In this document: positions 1 through 10,056 of the stretch, piece after piece
Numbering within the stretch: the stretch's first letter is position 1
Layout: each line of letters begins with the position of its first letter
NCBI GenBank assembly: GCA_003586115.2
Contig: QVOM02000112.1
Location: 45,438,743 to 45,502,742, forward strand
DNA length: 64,000 bases
Direction of reading: 5' to 3'
Source of the DNA: Salvator merianae
Taxonomy: Eukaryota; Chordata; Lepidosauria; Squamata; Teiidae
Notes under the pieces: generated by a model
What the model saw: the letters and a program-made list of their open reading frames with translations, nothing else
Databases searched by the model: none
Told to the model about the DNA's origin: nothing
Position numbers and translations under genes: made by a program

Positions 1-1819
1 GCACTCAAGTAACCACCCACTTCAAAACTGCAGGAAATGTATGAAGGGATTCTTAAAAGGCCCAGGTAAGGCACTTAAAGCATTGAGTGAATTAGCAATC
101 AAACAGAGAGACACTCCAAGTATAGCCCTTGGATGGTTAACCCAAGTGCCATTCACCCAATGTAAACAACTTTTAACACATTCAAATTACTAAAAATATT
201 ATTATAACCCTAATTAGATATGAATGAAAGAGAGAGAAGCAAAAACCTCTATTGAGAAGGTCATTACCTATTTATATGTCATTTCTATAATCTCCCCTGG
301 CAGGCAGGATACAAATCTTTACTTTCACATTGGCTGAGCAGGTAGCAAACTGATTTGTAAAGTATTAACAGTGAAGTGGACTTGCAATAGTCAGCTAATA
401 TACCACTGAGAATACACCCTAGGGGCAATGGAGAGAGGATACCTTCTCTTTCCCTGATCTGTAATGGCAGTTCCTATCATTACTATAACAGAATGTCAGT
501 CAACAAATTGAGGAAGGGTGAGCCAGGGATATTTCAAGACATTTCCTGTAGATGAGATGGTTCCCATGCTGGAGGTTGTTGCCAAAGTGAGTAGCCCTAT
601 GAACCATTTGGAGTAGGTTCATCTCCCCACCTTCATAAGGCAACCAGCACAGCTTTTTTCAATAGATGTAAGCCCGTGTAATCTGTAATTCAGGGGAGAC
701 AAGAACAAAGGCATGAAATGTCCATCCAAATAACTGCCTCAATTTTGAGAGCATGAAATGCACAACCTATCAAATTTGCCTTATTTGCTTCTGGAGCTGA
801 AATGGGTGAGAACGTCTTTTCATGGTGACTTGGCTGAAACCAGCCAGACTACTAACTGTGGTTGCCTTTACATGCAGCAGAAAAGTGCCTCAAAAGAACT
901 CTAGAGGAAGTCATGTATGACCCTCATGTTTTCATCCCTTCTCCAATCCACTGTTTCTAGCTTAGAATGTTCATAAGAAGGGAGAGGGGCAGACTAGCAT
1001 GTGAACAATCTCATGTCCAATCTCAAAGTCATCTCAAAACTACCTCAGAGGTGGGGGTGTGAATACAGTTTAATTCTCTTCATAACTTTTTAATTCAAGT
1101 TTTTTTCAATAACAACAAGTAAAAGGAGAATAGGGCCTGTGTACTCAAGGTCATGGATTCAGGAGAAGTAAAGGACAGACTCCAGGAATACACATTAGCT
1201 ACCAGTGTGCCAGGTGTTCCCTCAGAGCATCATCCATTATGAATGAAGCTTTGATCTTCCTATGGGATCAGAGGTTGGAGCCCCATTTCCAACAGCTACA
1301 TAAATCTCTTGGGGATTATAGAGTGGCTGATTTGGAACTCTACTATTCCTGCCAGACATTCTTGCCCACAGAGGCTTTTCCAGTATAAGTCAATTAGATA
1401 CCACACATGGGCTACCCAATAGGCAGCTGGGAAGAACTAGCTGTCACAGGTGCTTTGTCTGTGGTTGTTTTCTGAGAGCACATTGTAACAGAATGTTCTA
1501 TCAAGTTACAGGCTTGTCAGCCCTGGGTGGTGCTTCAGAAGATAAGGGGTTGGGAATGGGGTTCAAAAATCAAGATTTGGAGGGTGATAGTGATCCTGCT
1601 ATATCATATACCAGAGCAGCAGAAAGTGAATGAGCAGCCATTTGGAGTCTTCCGTTATACAAACTTGTAGCTTTAAGGAAAGTTAATCAATAATTAGTTG
1701 GGGAAAGTAAGGATTGTTTGCTGTTCACCTGGCTCTTTTTTTTTCTAGCATTCTTTGGTGCAAAGGGAAAAAAGGACCAGGAAAGGATGCAACCAGCGAC
1801 CTTCTAGTTTAGAGTGTAT
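1..1819. other. non-coding stretch, no gene seen
   Basis: No convincing open frame, RNA gene or exon is visible. The part around 850-1050 (the segment near 990 reading gggagaggggcagacta) resembles the interior of the inverted-repeat element at 53194-53393, so a decayed copy of that MITE family may lie here. The remainder shows only unremarkable AT-rich sequence. Confidence 0.5.
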
Positions 1820-2503
1820 GAGAGCATGATTGGGGCCTTGTAGGCTGAAGCCCAGCAGAAACCCTGAAGACGATGGCTGAAAGTTGCCCTGATGAAATGT
1901 GATGCCTGGAATTTTCCTTTATCTTGCTGAGAGATGGAATTTTCCTATATTTTGCTGAGAGATGGGACTGTCCTGATATTTTGCTGAGAGAAATTAAATG
2001 AGCATGGGTGTATCCTGTTTTGAGAACAGTCAGCGTACATCCTGTTTTCAGTACATCCTGAAATGTGGAAGCAGAGGACTGACAATATTTGACACAAAGG
2101 ACTGACGAGAACTGAGGTTGGACTGACCTGAGAAATATCCTATTATTAATTAAATGAGGTCAAATTGACCTGAGAAGTATCTGACTATTAATTGAATGCC
2201 AGAACAAATTGCGTAAGGAATGGCTATAAGAAGAAGGACTTTCTAATTCAAAGTGTGTGTAAGGCACTGCAGGGCCTTGCCACCCAACAGCCTGTCTTCA
2301 GCCTGATCATCTGGAGAGCGGGTTTCTGACTGGTGAGTATATGAGAGAATGAGTGTGTGTGTGAATGAAAATTCATAAATAAAAGTTACATGCATAGTGT
2401 TTAAACCAAAACCAACGTTGGTGCTCATCTCTTTCTTTCTCTAAGATTTCTGAATAAGTAAGAACGCAACCTCACAGAATTAAAAGAACTTAGTCACAAT
2501 TTT
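1820..2503 (+). repeat. possible decayed LTR-like sequence
   Basis: The stretch has an LTR-like order near its right end: a CA-poor region, AATAAA at 2378-2383, a T-rich tract, then ...GTCACA followed at about 2501 by TTTTGGTGACAAGG, which looks like a primer-binding-site context. It also contains short internal repeats (1908-1991, and a two-copy repeat at about 2120-2200). I could not define a left boundary, terminal TG or target duplication, so this is a suggestion only; an ordinary intergenic sequence with repeats is possible. Confidence 0.27.
1908..1991 (+). repeat. three-copy 28-bp tandem repeat
   Basis: Three consecutive 28-bp units starting at 1908, 1936 and 1964 share the core TTTTGCTGAGAGA/CTTGCTGAGAGAT and the start GGAATTTTCC (the third is diverged to GGGACTGTCC). 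It is a short imperfect minisatellite with no coding content. Confidence 0.75.
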
Positions 2504-2796
2504 GGTGACAAGGATTTTAAAAGGAAAGTGTGTAGAAGAATCGTATGTAGTGATACAGCAAGGTATAATCAGTTTACTTCAGAGAACAATTAAGATTCTT
2601 AAAGATTTGCTAAAATGATTACTGTCATATAAATAATAAGGCCATTTCATATATTGTGCTTACTTATAATTTACAGCAGCAGCTCACTACTCTGAATCGC
2701 AGGACAGAGGGAGCAGTATAGCCATGTGAGTGAAAGCCTCATTTCTGCCTGCCTAAACCAGGTGACAGCACACAATGATGTCCCACATTTTGGATG

Positions 2797-3178
2797 TTTA
2801 TAAGAACATAAGAGAAGCCCTGCTGGATCAGGCCACAGCCCATCTAGTCCAGTGTCCTGACTTACACAGTGGCCCACCAATTGCTTCTGAACATTCTCAA
2901 GGAGAAGAAAAAGGCAAAACTTCACCTGCTCTCCACTGCAAATGGCTTTTAGAGGCATCCTGCCTGTTTTTCTAACCTTGAGGCAGTACTTGGGCATCAT
3001 TTCTAGCCATTTCTAGCCACCTGACCTTCACAAAATTGTCTAACCATTTCTTAAAACTATCTAGGCTGGTTGTTGTCACCCCTTCTTCTGGTAGTAAATT
3101 CATAGAACAAAGTCCCCTTTGAAAGGGAAAGGATACTTCCCCTTGTTGGTTTCGCTGTTCAGTCCCAATGAAGTTCAA
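2797..3178 (-). mobile_element. CR1-type LINE 3' fragment
   Basis: Read on the + strand it begins with the antisense of a CR1 3' region (aacataagagaagccctgct, then ggatcaggcc, ctagtccagtgtcctg, cagtggcccaccaattgc). Related copies occur at 25825, 41513, 42920 and, reversed, 18233 and 45795. The element therefore lies on the minus strand, 5' truncated. The open frames over it are not genes. Confidence 0.7.
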
Positions 3179-3349
3179 TCTGCATGCCAGTATTAATAGC
3201 TACGCAAATACTTTTTGCTGTTTTGGTAGAGTTGCAATATGAAAAAGTGGTCAAAAAAGGGCCCTAGATCTTTAGTTGTTGTACACAAGAGAACATTTCA
3301 GCAGGTCCTACCTGCATTATAAGCTACATTGCTGAAATTCCCTCTTCTT

Positions 3350-3365
3350 CACAACTATCATCTTT
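3350..3365. repeat. L1 target-site duplication, left copy
   Basis: CACAACTATCATCTTT occurs here and again at 4105-4120, exactly bracketing the L1 fragment. All 16 bases match. Confidence 0.85.
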
Positions 3366-4104
3366 ATAAAAAATTATTTTTATTATACAAAAAGTAACCA
3401 ATCATAAAAAAATAGTGCTCCCCCCAAAAGAAAATTTGAAAAAGAGAGAGAGAGAACAATAACTACTACACCACCATCACAGTATCCAACTACCCCTTGT
3501 GCACACCAGTTAACAACTTCTAGATTACTTCTTCCATCTTCTTTCTGTTTCATTTTAGCTGGACCAAAGAGTTAGTCCTGTTATTTCTTCCCTCAATTCT
3601 TTCGCTGTTTGGGGTCTTGTTGAAAAATACAATAAATATTTCCATTTTTACTCTGTTGCAGAAAACAATTTCATACCTTGACTTTTAAATCTTATTTCCC
3701 TCATTTTATCAAATCTATGTTATTCTATTAAATACCTATACCAATTGTCTAATGACCATTTATTACTTTCCCTCCATTCCAATACAATTGTTGATTGTGC
3801 TGCATATATCATTTGAGCAAATAAATACTGTTTTTCCTCCCTTATTCTCCCTGATGTCATTTTTAAAAAAAAAGCTAGTTCAGGTGATAAATTCAAATAT
3901 ATATTTAAAATATCATTAATTTTATTCTGAATTCTACAACTCCAAAACAGTTTTATAATATCACATTCCCACCCAAGGTGGAAATATGTACCTCTCTGTC
4001 CACACCCATGCCAGCATTGTGGTGACATTGTCGGTATCGTATGTGCTAATTGTGATGATGTTCTATACCATCTATAGAATATCATAAGAACCATTTCCTA
4101 TATC
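3366..4104 (-). mobile_element. 5'-truncated L1 LINE, ORF2 C-terminal end
   Basis: The minus-strand frame at 3720-4094 (124 codons) reads like the extreme C-terminus of L1 ORF2: a W-rich zinc-like stretch (CWHGCGQRGTYFHLGWEC), a following IIKLFW, and a tail with VLEWRESNKWSLDNWYRYL. Downstream to 3366 lies an AT-rich 3' UTR with an AATAAA-like motif. A perfect 16-bp direct repeat, CACAACTATCATCTTT, flanks it at 3350-3365 and 4105-4120, the expected target duplication. It is a dead-on-arrival insertion. Confidence 0.85.
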
Positions 4105-4120
4105 CACAACTATCATCTTT
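4105..4120. repeat. L1 target-site duplication, right copy
   Basis: This is the second copy of the 16-bp repeat at 3350-3365. It overlaps the end of the unidentified minus-strand open frame that runs to 4113. Confidence 0.85.
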
Positions 4121-4454
4121 GTTCCATAACCAGAACCTGTGTAGCACAGCTGTTGAATTTCACATGTAGACAGCAATGTGCACTGAACGTGAGGGTTAGT
4201 TTTGAGGACTCTGTTAAGAAAGGAAAATGTTCAGATGTTTCAGAAATAGCTGGTGGGTAGCGACCAGAATCTACCCACAGGTATCTGACGCTGGGGTAAG
4301 GTACATTCTGTTTAATGGTAAAGTGATAAGATAGAAAATACTCTAGACCTTCTACAGTTTTAATAGCTGGGGTGGATCTTTCAGGAAGTACACCTTGCAT
4401 TCCTTCTTCTCTACTTCTATCAAAAGTGCTACCATTAAGAGTCAACCCCTCTGG
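4113..4454 (-). other. unidentified open frame, possible exon or pseudogene relic
   Basis: A minus-strand frame of about 110 codons ends in TGA near 4113 and reads with a protein-like composition (for example TVEGLEYFLSYHFTIKQ and YPSVRYLWVDSGRYPP). There is no ATG at its 5' end; the frame is closed by TAG a few codons upstream at about 4455. A splice-acceptor-like TTTCCTTTCTTAACAG lies inside it. I do not recognise the product. It could be a decayed exon, a retrocopy fragment or chance. Confidence 0.2.
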
Positions 4455-5621
4455 CTACCTTAAGGGTCAACTCTGACCATCTCCAACTACATGGTGAGAG
4501 GATAAGTATTACACTTACAGTCTTTGTTAAAAACAAAAATAATATATTTGCTGATGAACCCTTACTTTGTAATTGACTCACAACTAGAGTTGCCATGTGA
4601 TATCTAAGTTAGGATACCGATGTCCTTACCAGTTGTGAAGAAGAAGGATTTTCACCAAGTGGTGTCTGCATTAGAAGCTACATCTAAGGAGAATATCTCT
4701 TCTTCCGAACTGTTGCAGATAGAGGAACTCCAATCAACCAGTCCAATCCTCTGTGTGTCTACTCATATTCCACTGAGTTCCATAGGTCTTATTCCCAGAG
4801 GTATAGGTTTGTATCCTTAATGAAGCTTCCCTTAGAAAAGAAGTCTGCAGAAGAGCTCCATTATACTTTGTAAAGACAGGGGCCATTTCAGTTCAATTTG
4901 ACAGGGTGACAACTGGCTGACATTGGTAAGGCGATCAACAAAATGATTTACATGGCATGACATATTTCTACTGAAATTTATTATATTAAATACTTCATTG
5001 AGCACCATGAATGACAGGACATTCATGGCATTATTTTTTAAACATCTAAGGGTAATATTCTATAGTTATTAGGATCTGGAAATATTTTCAGGGACAGATT
5101 TTTGGCTGCTAAGGTGACTTATATCATGCATCCTTCCAAGAAAGAAATATTCTGGTCCTTCACATTACAGTGAATACAGTGAATCTTATGAGATGTGAAG
5201 ACATTATATTAAAAACAGCCATTGCCTCTGTCGATCTAGGGCATCTGATCATGTTCCATTAGCTACAATTTCTTTGCAAGACTGAAAGAACAAGGACAGA
5301 TGGTAAAAATGAATTGTCAGTGACAAGAGAGCTGTCTGACATGGTTTTGTGAATGGTTCCACCCAGCCTACATTTTTTAGCAGCCAATCTACACTAATCA
5401 ATTAACAATATTCCAATTTGATGCATTTAATTATAATATTAAACCAACAATAGCCAGAGGGGGTTTGGCTCAGTCAGTCTAGGAGACTTGCCAACCCTAA
5501 TGTCATCAGGACATTTGTATCTGTGATTTAACATTTTTCAAGCAGATATATGCATTTTGCTCCAAGTCTATTGATGTTGCAAAATATTTGTGTGCTGTGT
5601 CATCAATACTGTTTTAAAAAC
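4455..5621. other. non-coding stretch, nothing recognised
   Basis: AT-rich sequence with short frames only. I see no conserved protein motif, RNA gene or transposon end. Confidence 0.5.
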
Positions 5622-5622
5622 A

Positions 5623-5683
<61 letters not shown>
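5622..5683. repeat. compound microsatellite (CT)n(AC)n(AG)n
   Basis: A run of CT dinucleotides passes directly into about 13 AC units and then about 12 AG units. It is followed by a two-copy aaccacccaga repeat to about 5707. Confidence 0.95.
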
Positions 5684-5707
5684 ACCACCCAGAAAACCAC
5701 CCAGAAA

Positions 5708-7771
5708 GTAGGGGTAAAGCAATAGATATATTTATCTTCCCCAGCTGATCATTTACAAAAAAGAAAAAAAACTACCAACAGTAGTTCATTTCTATATTCC
5801 TTTACAGAACCTCATCTCTTTTCCTTTTGAACCTTTGATCAAACTAGATTGTCAACATACATTTTGCATCAGATATCCCTCTGAAGATATCTGCACCACA
5901 TAGTCTTAGTAGAATCCTTTAAAGAAAAAGTAGATTTTTTTTTTTTGCTTGAATTGTGCTTTAGTTTCTAGACTTGTTCCTACAAAAATAGCACACATGA
6001 CACCTGACAAAACCACAGCACCTGCTGCAAGCCTTAATTATCCATGCTGTGCTCCTCAGTAATTACTCATAATACCTGAGAGTTGTAGAACAAGTATCAG
6101 GAATGATGAGGCTTTCTGAGATCATAATTAAACGAGCACTCTTGTGCAACCAAAGTATTTATTTATAACACAAGTCATCAAATGTTTCCACGCAATGCCT
6201 CTCTAATAGCTGAAAGATGCAATCAGAACAATATGTGTTAAAAGGGAAAGATGGTCTTTGTAAGCCATGTTTCAAAGGAGATCGGGCAATATTTGGACTA
6301 TAATGGATGGAAGAATAGCTTTGCCAAGTGCATTTTGCATACATGTTCACAGAAACAGTGTTAGCAGAAAAGACAAGTGGACATCTCAATGGCATGCCAT
6401 TGCTTAGAGGTATCGGAGTGAATTTGAGATTCAATGGACAAACAGAAAATTTAAAACTGCCGTTTATTGCATCCTAAAGCTTCTGATTTCTTACCCCTTC
6501 CTCTAATGGGAAATAATAACTCTCAGGACAACTCACTGCTTGGGGTGGATTGAGTGGGAAGTTACAGAGGCTCCATAGCAAATAGCAGCCTGGAAAGGCT
6601 GCTACTGTCATCCAAACAATCAGGGACATGGAATCTTGGGCCAGCAGTGGCCAATTGGTGGCAAGCATGGAAGGCAAAGATGAGGAAGAAGTGAAGGGTG
6701 TAACAACTCAGGGCTTTTTGAGGTAGGTCTGTAAGTGCTAATTTTTAAAACTATCTGAAGCAGTTTTTTATGGGTCTGCAGATGGGGCAATCCTTTGAAA
6801 ACAGTCATTCAAAATAAACCCTGTGTGATTGCTTCCTCTTTTCTTTTTACATGCCATACTTTAAGGCAAAAGGAAAGCTAACTGTCTCCACTTAGAAATG
6901 TGTTACTTAATAGCTACAATGTATTCACACATGTCTCGAAAATGTTGGCAGGTATGTATAGGTTGCTAGGAGCATATGTAGTGACCTTGTCCATACGTTA
7001 AAGAATTTGGGGGGTAATTAATTCTGAAGTTAATAGGATAGTTGGAACTAATTGTAATTTCTCCATTGAGCTATCCTTACTCCACATTTATAGAGATGAA
7101 AATAAATTAATTAAGCATAAAATCTTGTTAAACTTCATGTTAATAGTTGCTAGACAAGTCATCAGGAAAAGTTGGAAGGATAATGAACAAATTAATATAC
7201 AATTGTGGTATTATAAGCAAATAGAAATAGCAGTCTTTGAATTGATAATGCATCAAATTAATATCACAAATGGAGTATTAAAAAAGTTCTGCTTACATAG
7301 AAATATAGCAGCCTCTTATTGATGCCATACCAATAAATAATGAAAATATTGTGTTTCCAGTGTCACTAATTTCACTACTGTTTAAATAAGAAGTATGACT
7401 ACCAAGGAAAGTAAAATTCTTTTATACAATATTTTGCATATCTGTAAATTTACAGTTTAAACTGTTTATATTTTAATCTTGTTATGTTTACTTTGTGGTT
7501 TTCAGGTTATTCTTGAGTACTATTGCATATAAATACTGTAACATATATATTTAAAAACAATAAATAAAAGGAAAAAATAAATGTGTTTCTTGCTGTCATA
7601 TGAGAATGCACAGGATTGCAGCTTTGTGGTATTCTACCTATTATAACTCTGTCTATTCTTACTTCTGGTAACACCTGCAATAACTGTCATGCCCTCCACC
7701 AAGGGGACTATTTGCCACTAAAAGCAATGTCAATAACCTTGTTTAGTTATTATTCCCTCTGTCATTGGAGC
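5708..7771. other. non-coding stretch, nothing recognised
   Basis: No gene-like frame is supported. The AT-rich end near 7555-7590 (repeated aataaa) looks like an old retroposon tail but could not be assigned. Confidence 0.5.
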
Positions 7772-7905
7772 TCAACTGTGACCCTCCAGATGTTTCTGAA
7801 GTACAAATTTCCAAGATTTAAGACTGCCACAGAATGCTGGGAATTCAGTGCTATGAATTGTGATTCAGGAGCATCTGGAGGTGCACAACTGATTAAGTGG
7901 TTTGA
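7772..7905. mobile_element. degenerate palindromic MITE
   Basis: The left side reads gtgaccctccagatgt and the right side is an imperfect inverted copy (gcatctggaggtgcac). Between them lie paired tracts around ctgaagtacaaattt and aattgtgattcag. The arrangement and the CCTCCAGATG end resemble a family of short palindromic DNA elements common in reptiles. No clear target duplication is visible. Confidence 0.4.
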
Positions 7906-8172
7906 CAACTGTTGGGTGAAGAGAGCTGTTTTTGCTGTCTTTCCAGCCCATGATGTTCACACTTTGGGAGAGCAGCTGAGCAGAGAAGCCTACTATATCC
8001 AAACAAATATGGACATAAAATGACAACCTGCCCAGGGGCTCTATCTGGGCATGAGAGACCAGGTAATACCTCAGTTGGAACCTCAATGTTTCCTCCATGT
8101 CCTACTGGTTCTGCCGTGTGCACACTATTACTACAATGGCCCAAAGAATGGGAAGAAAAAAACATCTTTAAG

Positions 8173-8178
8173 AGTTGT
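8173..8178. repeat. provirus target-site duplication, left
   Basis: AGTTGT directly precedes the 3' LTR end and is repeated exactly at 15299-15304. The 6-bp length matches alpha- and betaretroviral integration. Confidence 0.93.
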
Positions 8179-8560
8179 TGCTGCCCACGTTCAGGAACAA
8201 ATGAGAGCCGAAGCAAGAAATGGTCTTCATGGAGGCATCCCGAGCTCTCCCATGTCTTGTCTTTTATTGATATATACATTAGCATGTTATCTGGTGTTAT
8301 TAGCATATGCACACCAGATTGGATATTGCTCCTCATGCACACAACTTCGATTGGGTGAATTATAGCATGATCGCCGCGTGATCTACAGGTGCCTAATCAA
8401 CAAGTGCTTGGCATACAGACTTTCTGCTTAATCTTCAGTGTTCTTACATTTCTACAAAGTCATGCAGTTATTGCAATATTGCACAACTCTCCTCTCCTGA
8501 CCATACCCGTGGTGTGCCAACAAGGCAGGTCAAGCAGCGGACAGCTAGCAATATTCTACA
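8179..8560 (-). repeat. 3' LTR (382 bp)
   Basis: On the minus strand it starts TGTAGAATATTGC and ends GGGCAGCA. It contains a TATA-like element (TATAATT, + strand 8358-8364) and the polyadenylation signal AATAAA (+ strand 8263-8268), about 100 bp apart. I see no difference from the 5' LTR copy. Short frames over it on both strands are not genes. Confidence 0.96.
8263..8268 (-). terminator. proviral polyadenylation signal
   Basis: AATAAA on the minus strand in the 3' LTR (TTTATT on +), about 84 bases before the LTR end. It is expected to direct 3' end formation of viral RNA. The equivalent site in the 5' LTR is 15001-15006. Confidence 0.75.
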
Positions 8561-8574
8561 TCTCCCCCTTTTTT
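8561..8574 (-). promoter_or_regulatory. polypurine tract
   Basis: On the minus strand AAAAAAGGGGGAGA directly abuts the TG of the 3' LTR, the required position for the plus-strand primer. A further A-rich stretch with isolated C lies just upstream. Env ends only 12 bases before it, so there is no room for a 3' accessory gene. Confidence 0.9.
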
Positions 8575-8586
8575 GTTTTTTTGTTT

Positions 8587-10056
8587 TTAAACAGCAACCC
8601 CTGTTGCTTTTGTCAATTTATAAGAGCGATCTATCAAGCGGCGCTCATGCTTGTCATACCCCTTTGGCAGACCATTAATACACATTGTCAAAAGATTCGG
8701 AATACATTGAAGGGCACAGCAGCCCAGAATCAGTATACAGATTGTAATAACAACATATTTGACTGCTTGCTTTAGCCAATGAAAATCTGGCAACCATCCT
8801 AGCAATTCCTCCCAAAAACCATCCCAAAAGGATGTTTGAATGGTGATTTGATTTGTTAAGTTCTTCAGAGTCTGGATCTGCTGATACACTCCTTTACTGT
8901 TATCTCGGACATCAAAACAACACATTCCTTCCACTGCCTCACAGCCTCAATGATGTAGAAGCAGTAGATAGTCAATAGCAGCCCGGTTTTGTAACAATCC
9001 ATGTCTTATTTCGGCCTGCTCTCGATTAAGTAGTGCTAGGGCTGTGGAGGTAGCATTTAAACTTTTCATAGCCCAACACGCTAATTCATGTATGTTCTTG
9101 GCATTGCCCACGGCCAGACCAGGTACCCCTATAAGCGATACTGCTAGGGCAGTATACTGCGCTTTACTAAGCAGTTTTACTTCTGAATCACAAGTGGAAT
9201 CCAAATGAGTGGATCTACGAGATCTTGCAACATTCCGAACTTTGGGTGGAAGTACTAATGATAATCGGCTCAGGCAACATTTAGTTCCATCTGTCACATT
9301 AGCCGGTATATAATTGAAGGTATATCCAGAACAGGTCCAAAACCAACCTAATGGCAAAGTCTGAAACTTGTACACATATGAAACGTTTGTATATCCAGAA
9401 CAGTTAAGACTGTTTTCTTTCCCCAGATACACACATGTTCTCCCTGTACAATTCACCACTCTGGCACAAGTCATATTATAACTGGCCATGCATGGTGTTC
9501 TAAGTTGCATGGCTAATCTTGGCTTTGAATGTGTCTGCTGTCCCCAGTTATAATACGCCCTATAGCCTTCAGAACGAAGTGAATTGTTTGCTTTTAGAGT
9601 CTGGTAAAACCAAGTGAACTCTTGAATATCCTCAGGCTCGTGGCAGACTGGAATCATACATGTCCCCAACACATCTCCTACTGCTACTTGATTAGTTAAA
9701 CAAAAGGTTGACTGATTCAAAGAATTAGCAAATGCTTCCCACACATTTTCCTTTGGCAGCTCCGCAGTGCCCTGCGCCACCCCACCACCCAAGGTAACCA
9801 TCACTAGACACATTATTAAGGTCAAAGAATTTGCATTCAAGGCAGCTATTACAGCCACCAGAAAGTTTTCATCAGTTTTTTCCAGTCCTTGCTGCTCCAA
9901 CAGTCCATTAGCTTGGGCGGATAATGCTTTCACCCTACCCCAAGTAATAGGAGTATGATTCTTTGGATCACCCCTCTTCCGCTTCAGACGGGGCGGATCC
10001 TGGAGCTGTAATGTGAAGTTTGGGATTGGATCTTGCAGACCCTGATGCCACGACAT
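8587..10056 (-). pseudogene. env, alpharetrovirus-type surface/TM glycoprotein with one internal stop
   Basis: The frame runs from the first ATG at 10056-10054 (a GTG at 10122 lies in the same frame) to 8587, with one TGA at 8947-8949. Counting from the ATG, a leader has a basic cluster (RLKRKRG, about residues 23-29) before a hydrophobic segment at about 65-90, likely a long signal peptide. SU carries about seven N-glycosylation sites. The cleavage site is RSRR at about 278-281. The TM subunit starts with an internal hydrophobic fusion segment between two cysteines (about 289 and 327), then LQNRAAIDYLLL, the stop, a CX6CC motif, a membrane anchor at about 431-456 and a Cys-containing tail. 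The internal fusion peptide plus CX6CC is the alpharetroviral class. It overlaps the pol 3' end by about 90 bases from the ATG. It would be made from a spliced RNA and act on the virion surface. Confidence 0.92.

Noticed and set aside
2671..3178. Minus-strand frames of 68-109 codons as a gene
   Set aside because: They coincide with the CR1 3' repeat that recurs elsewhere in the window.
5622..5707. CRISPR-like or satellite array
   Set aside because: It is a plain compound dinucleotide repeat with no spacers.
8020..8365. Frames over the LTR that recur at 14729-15103
   Set aside because: They repeat because the LTR repeats, and have no start context or protein motif.
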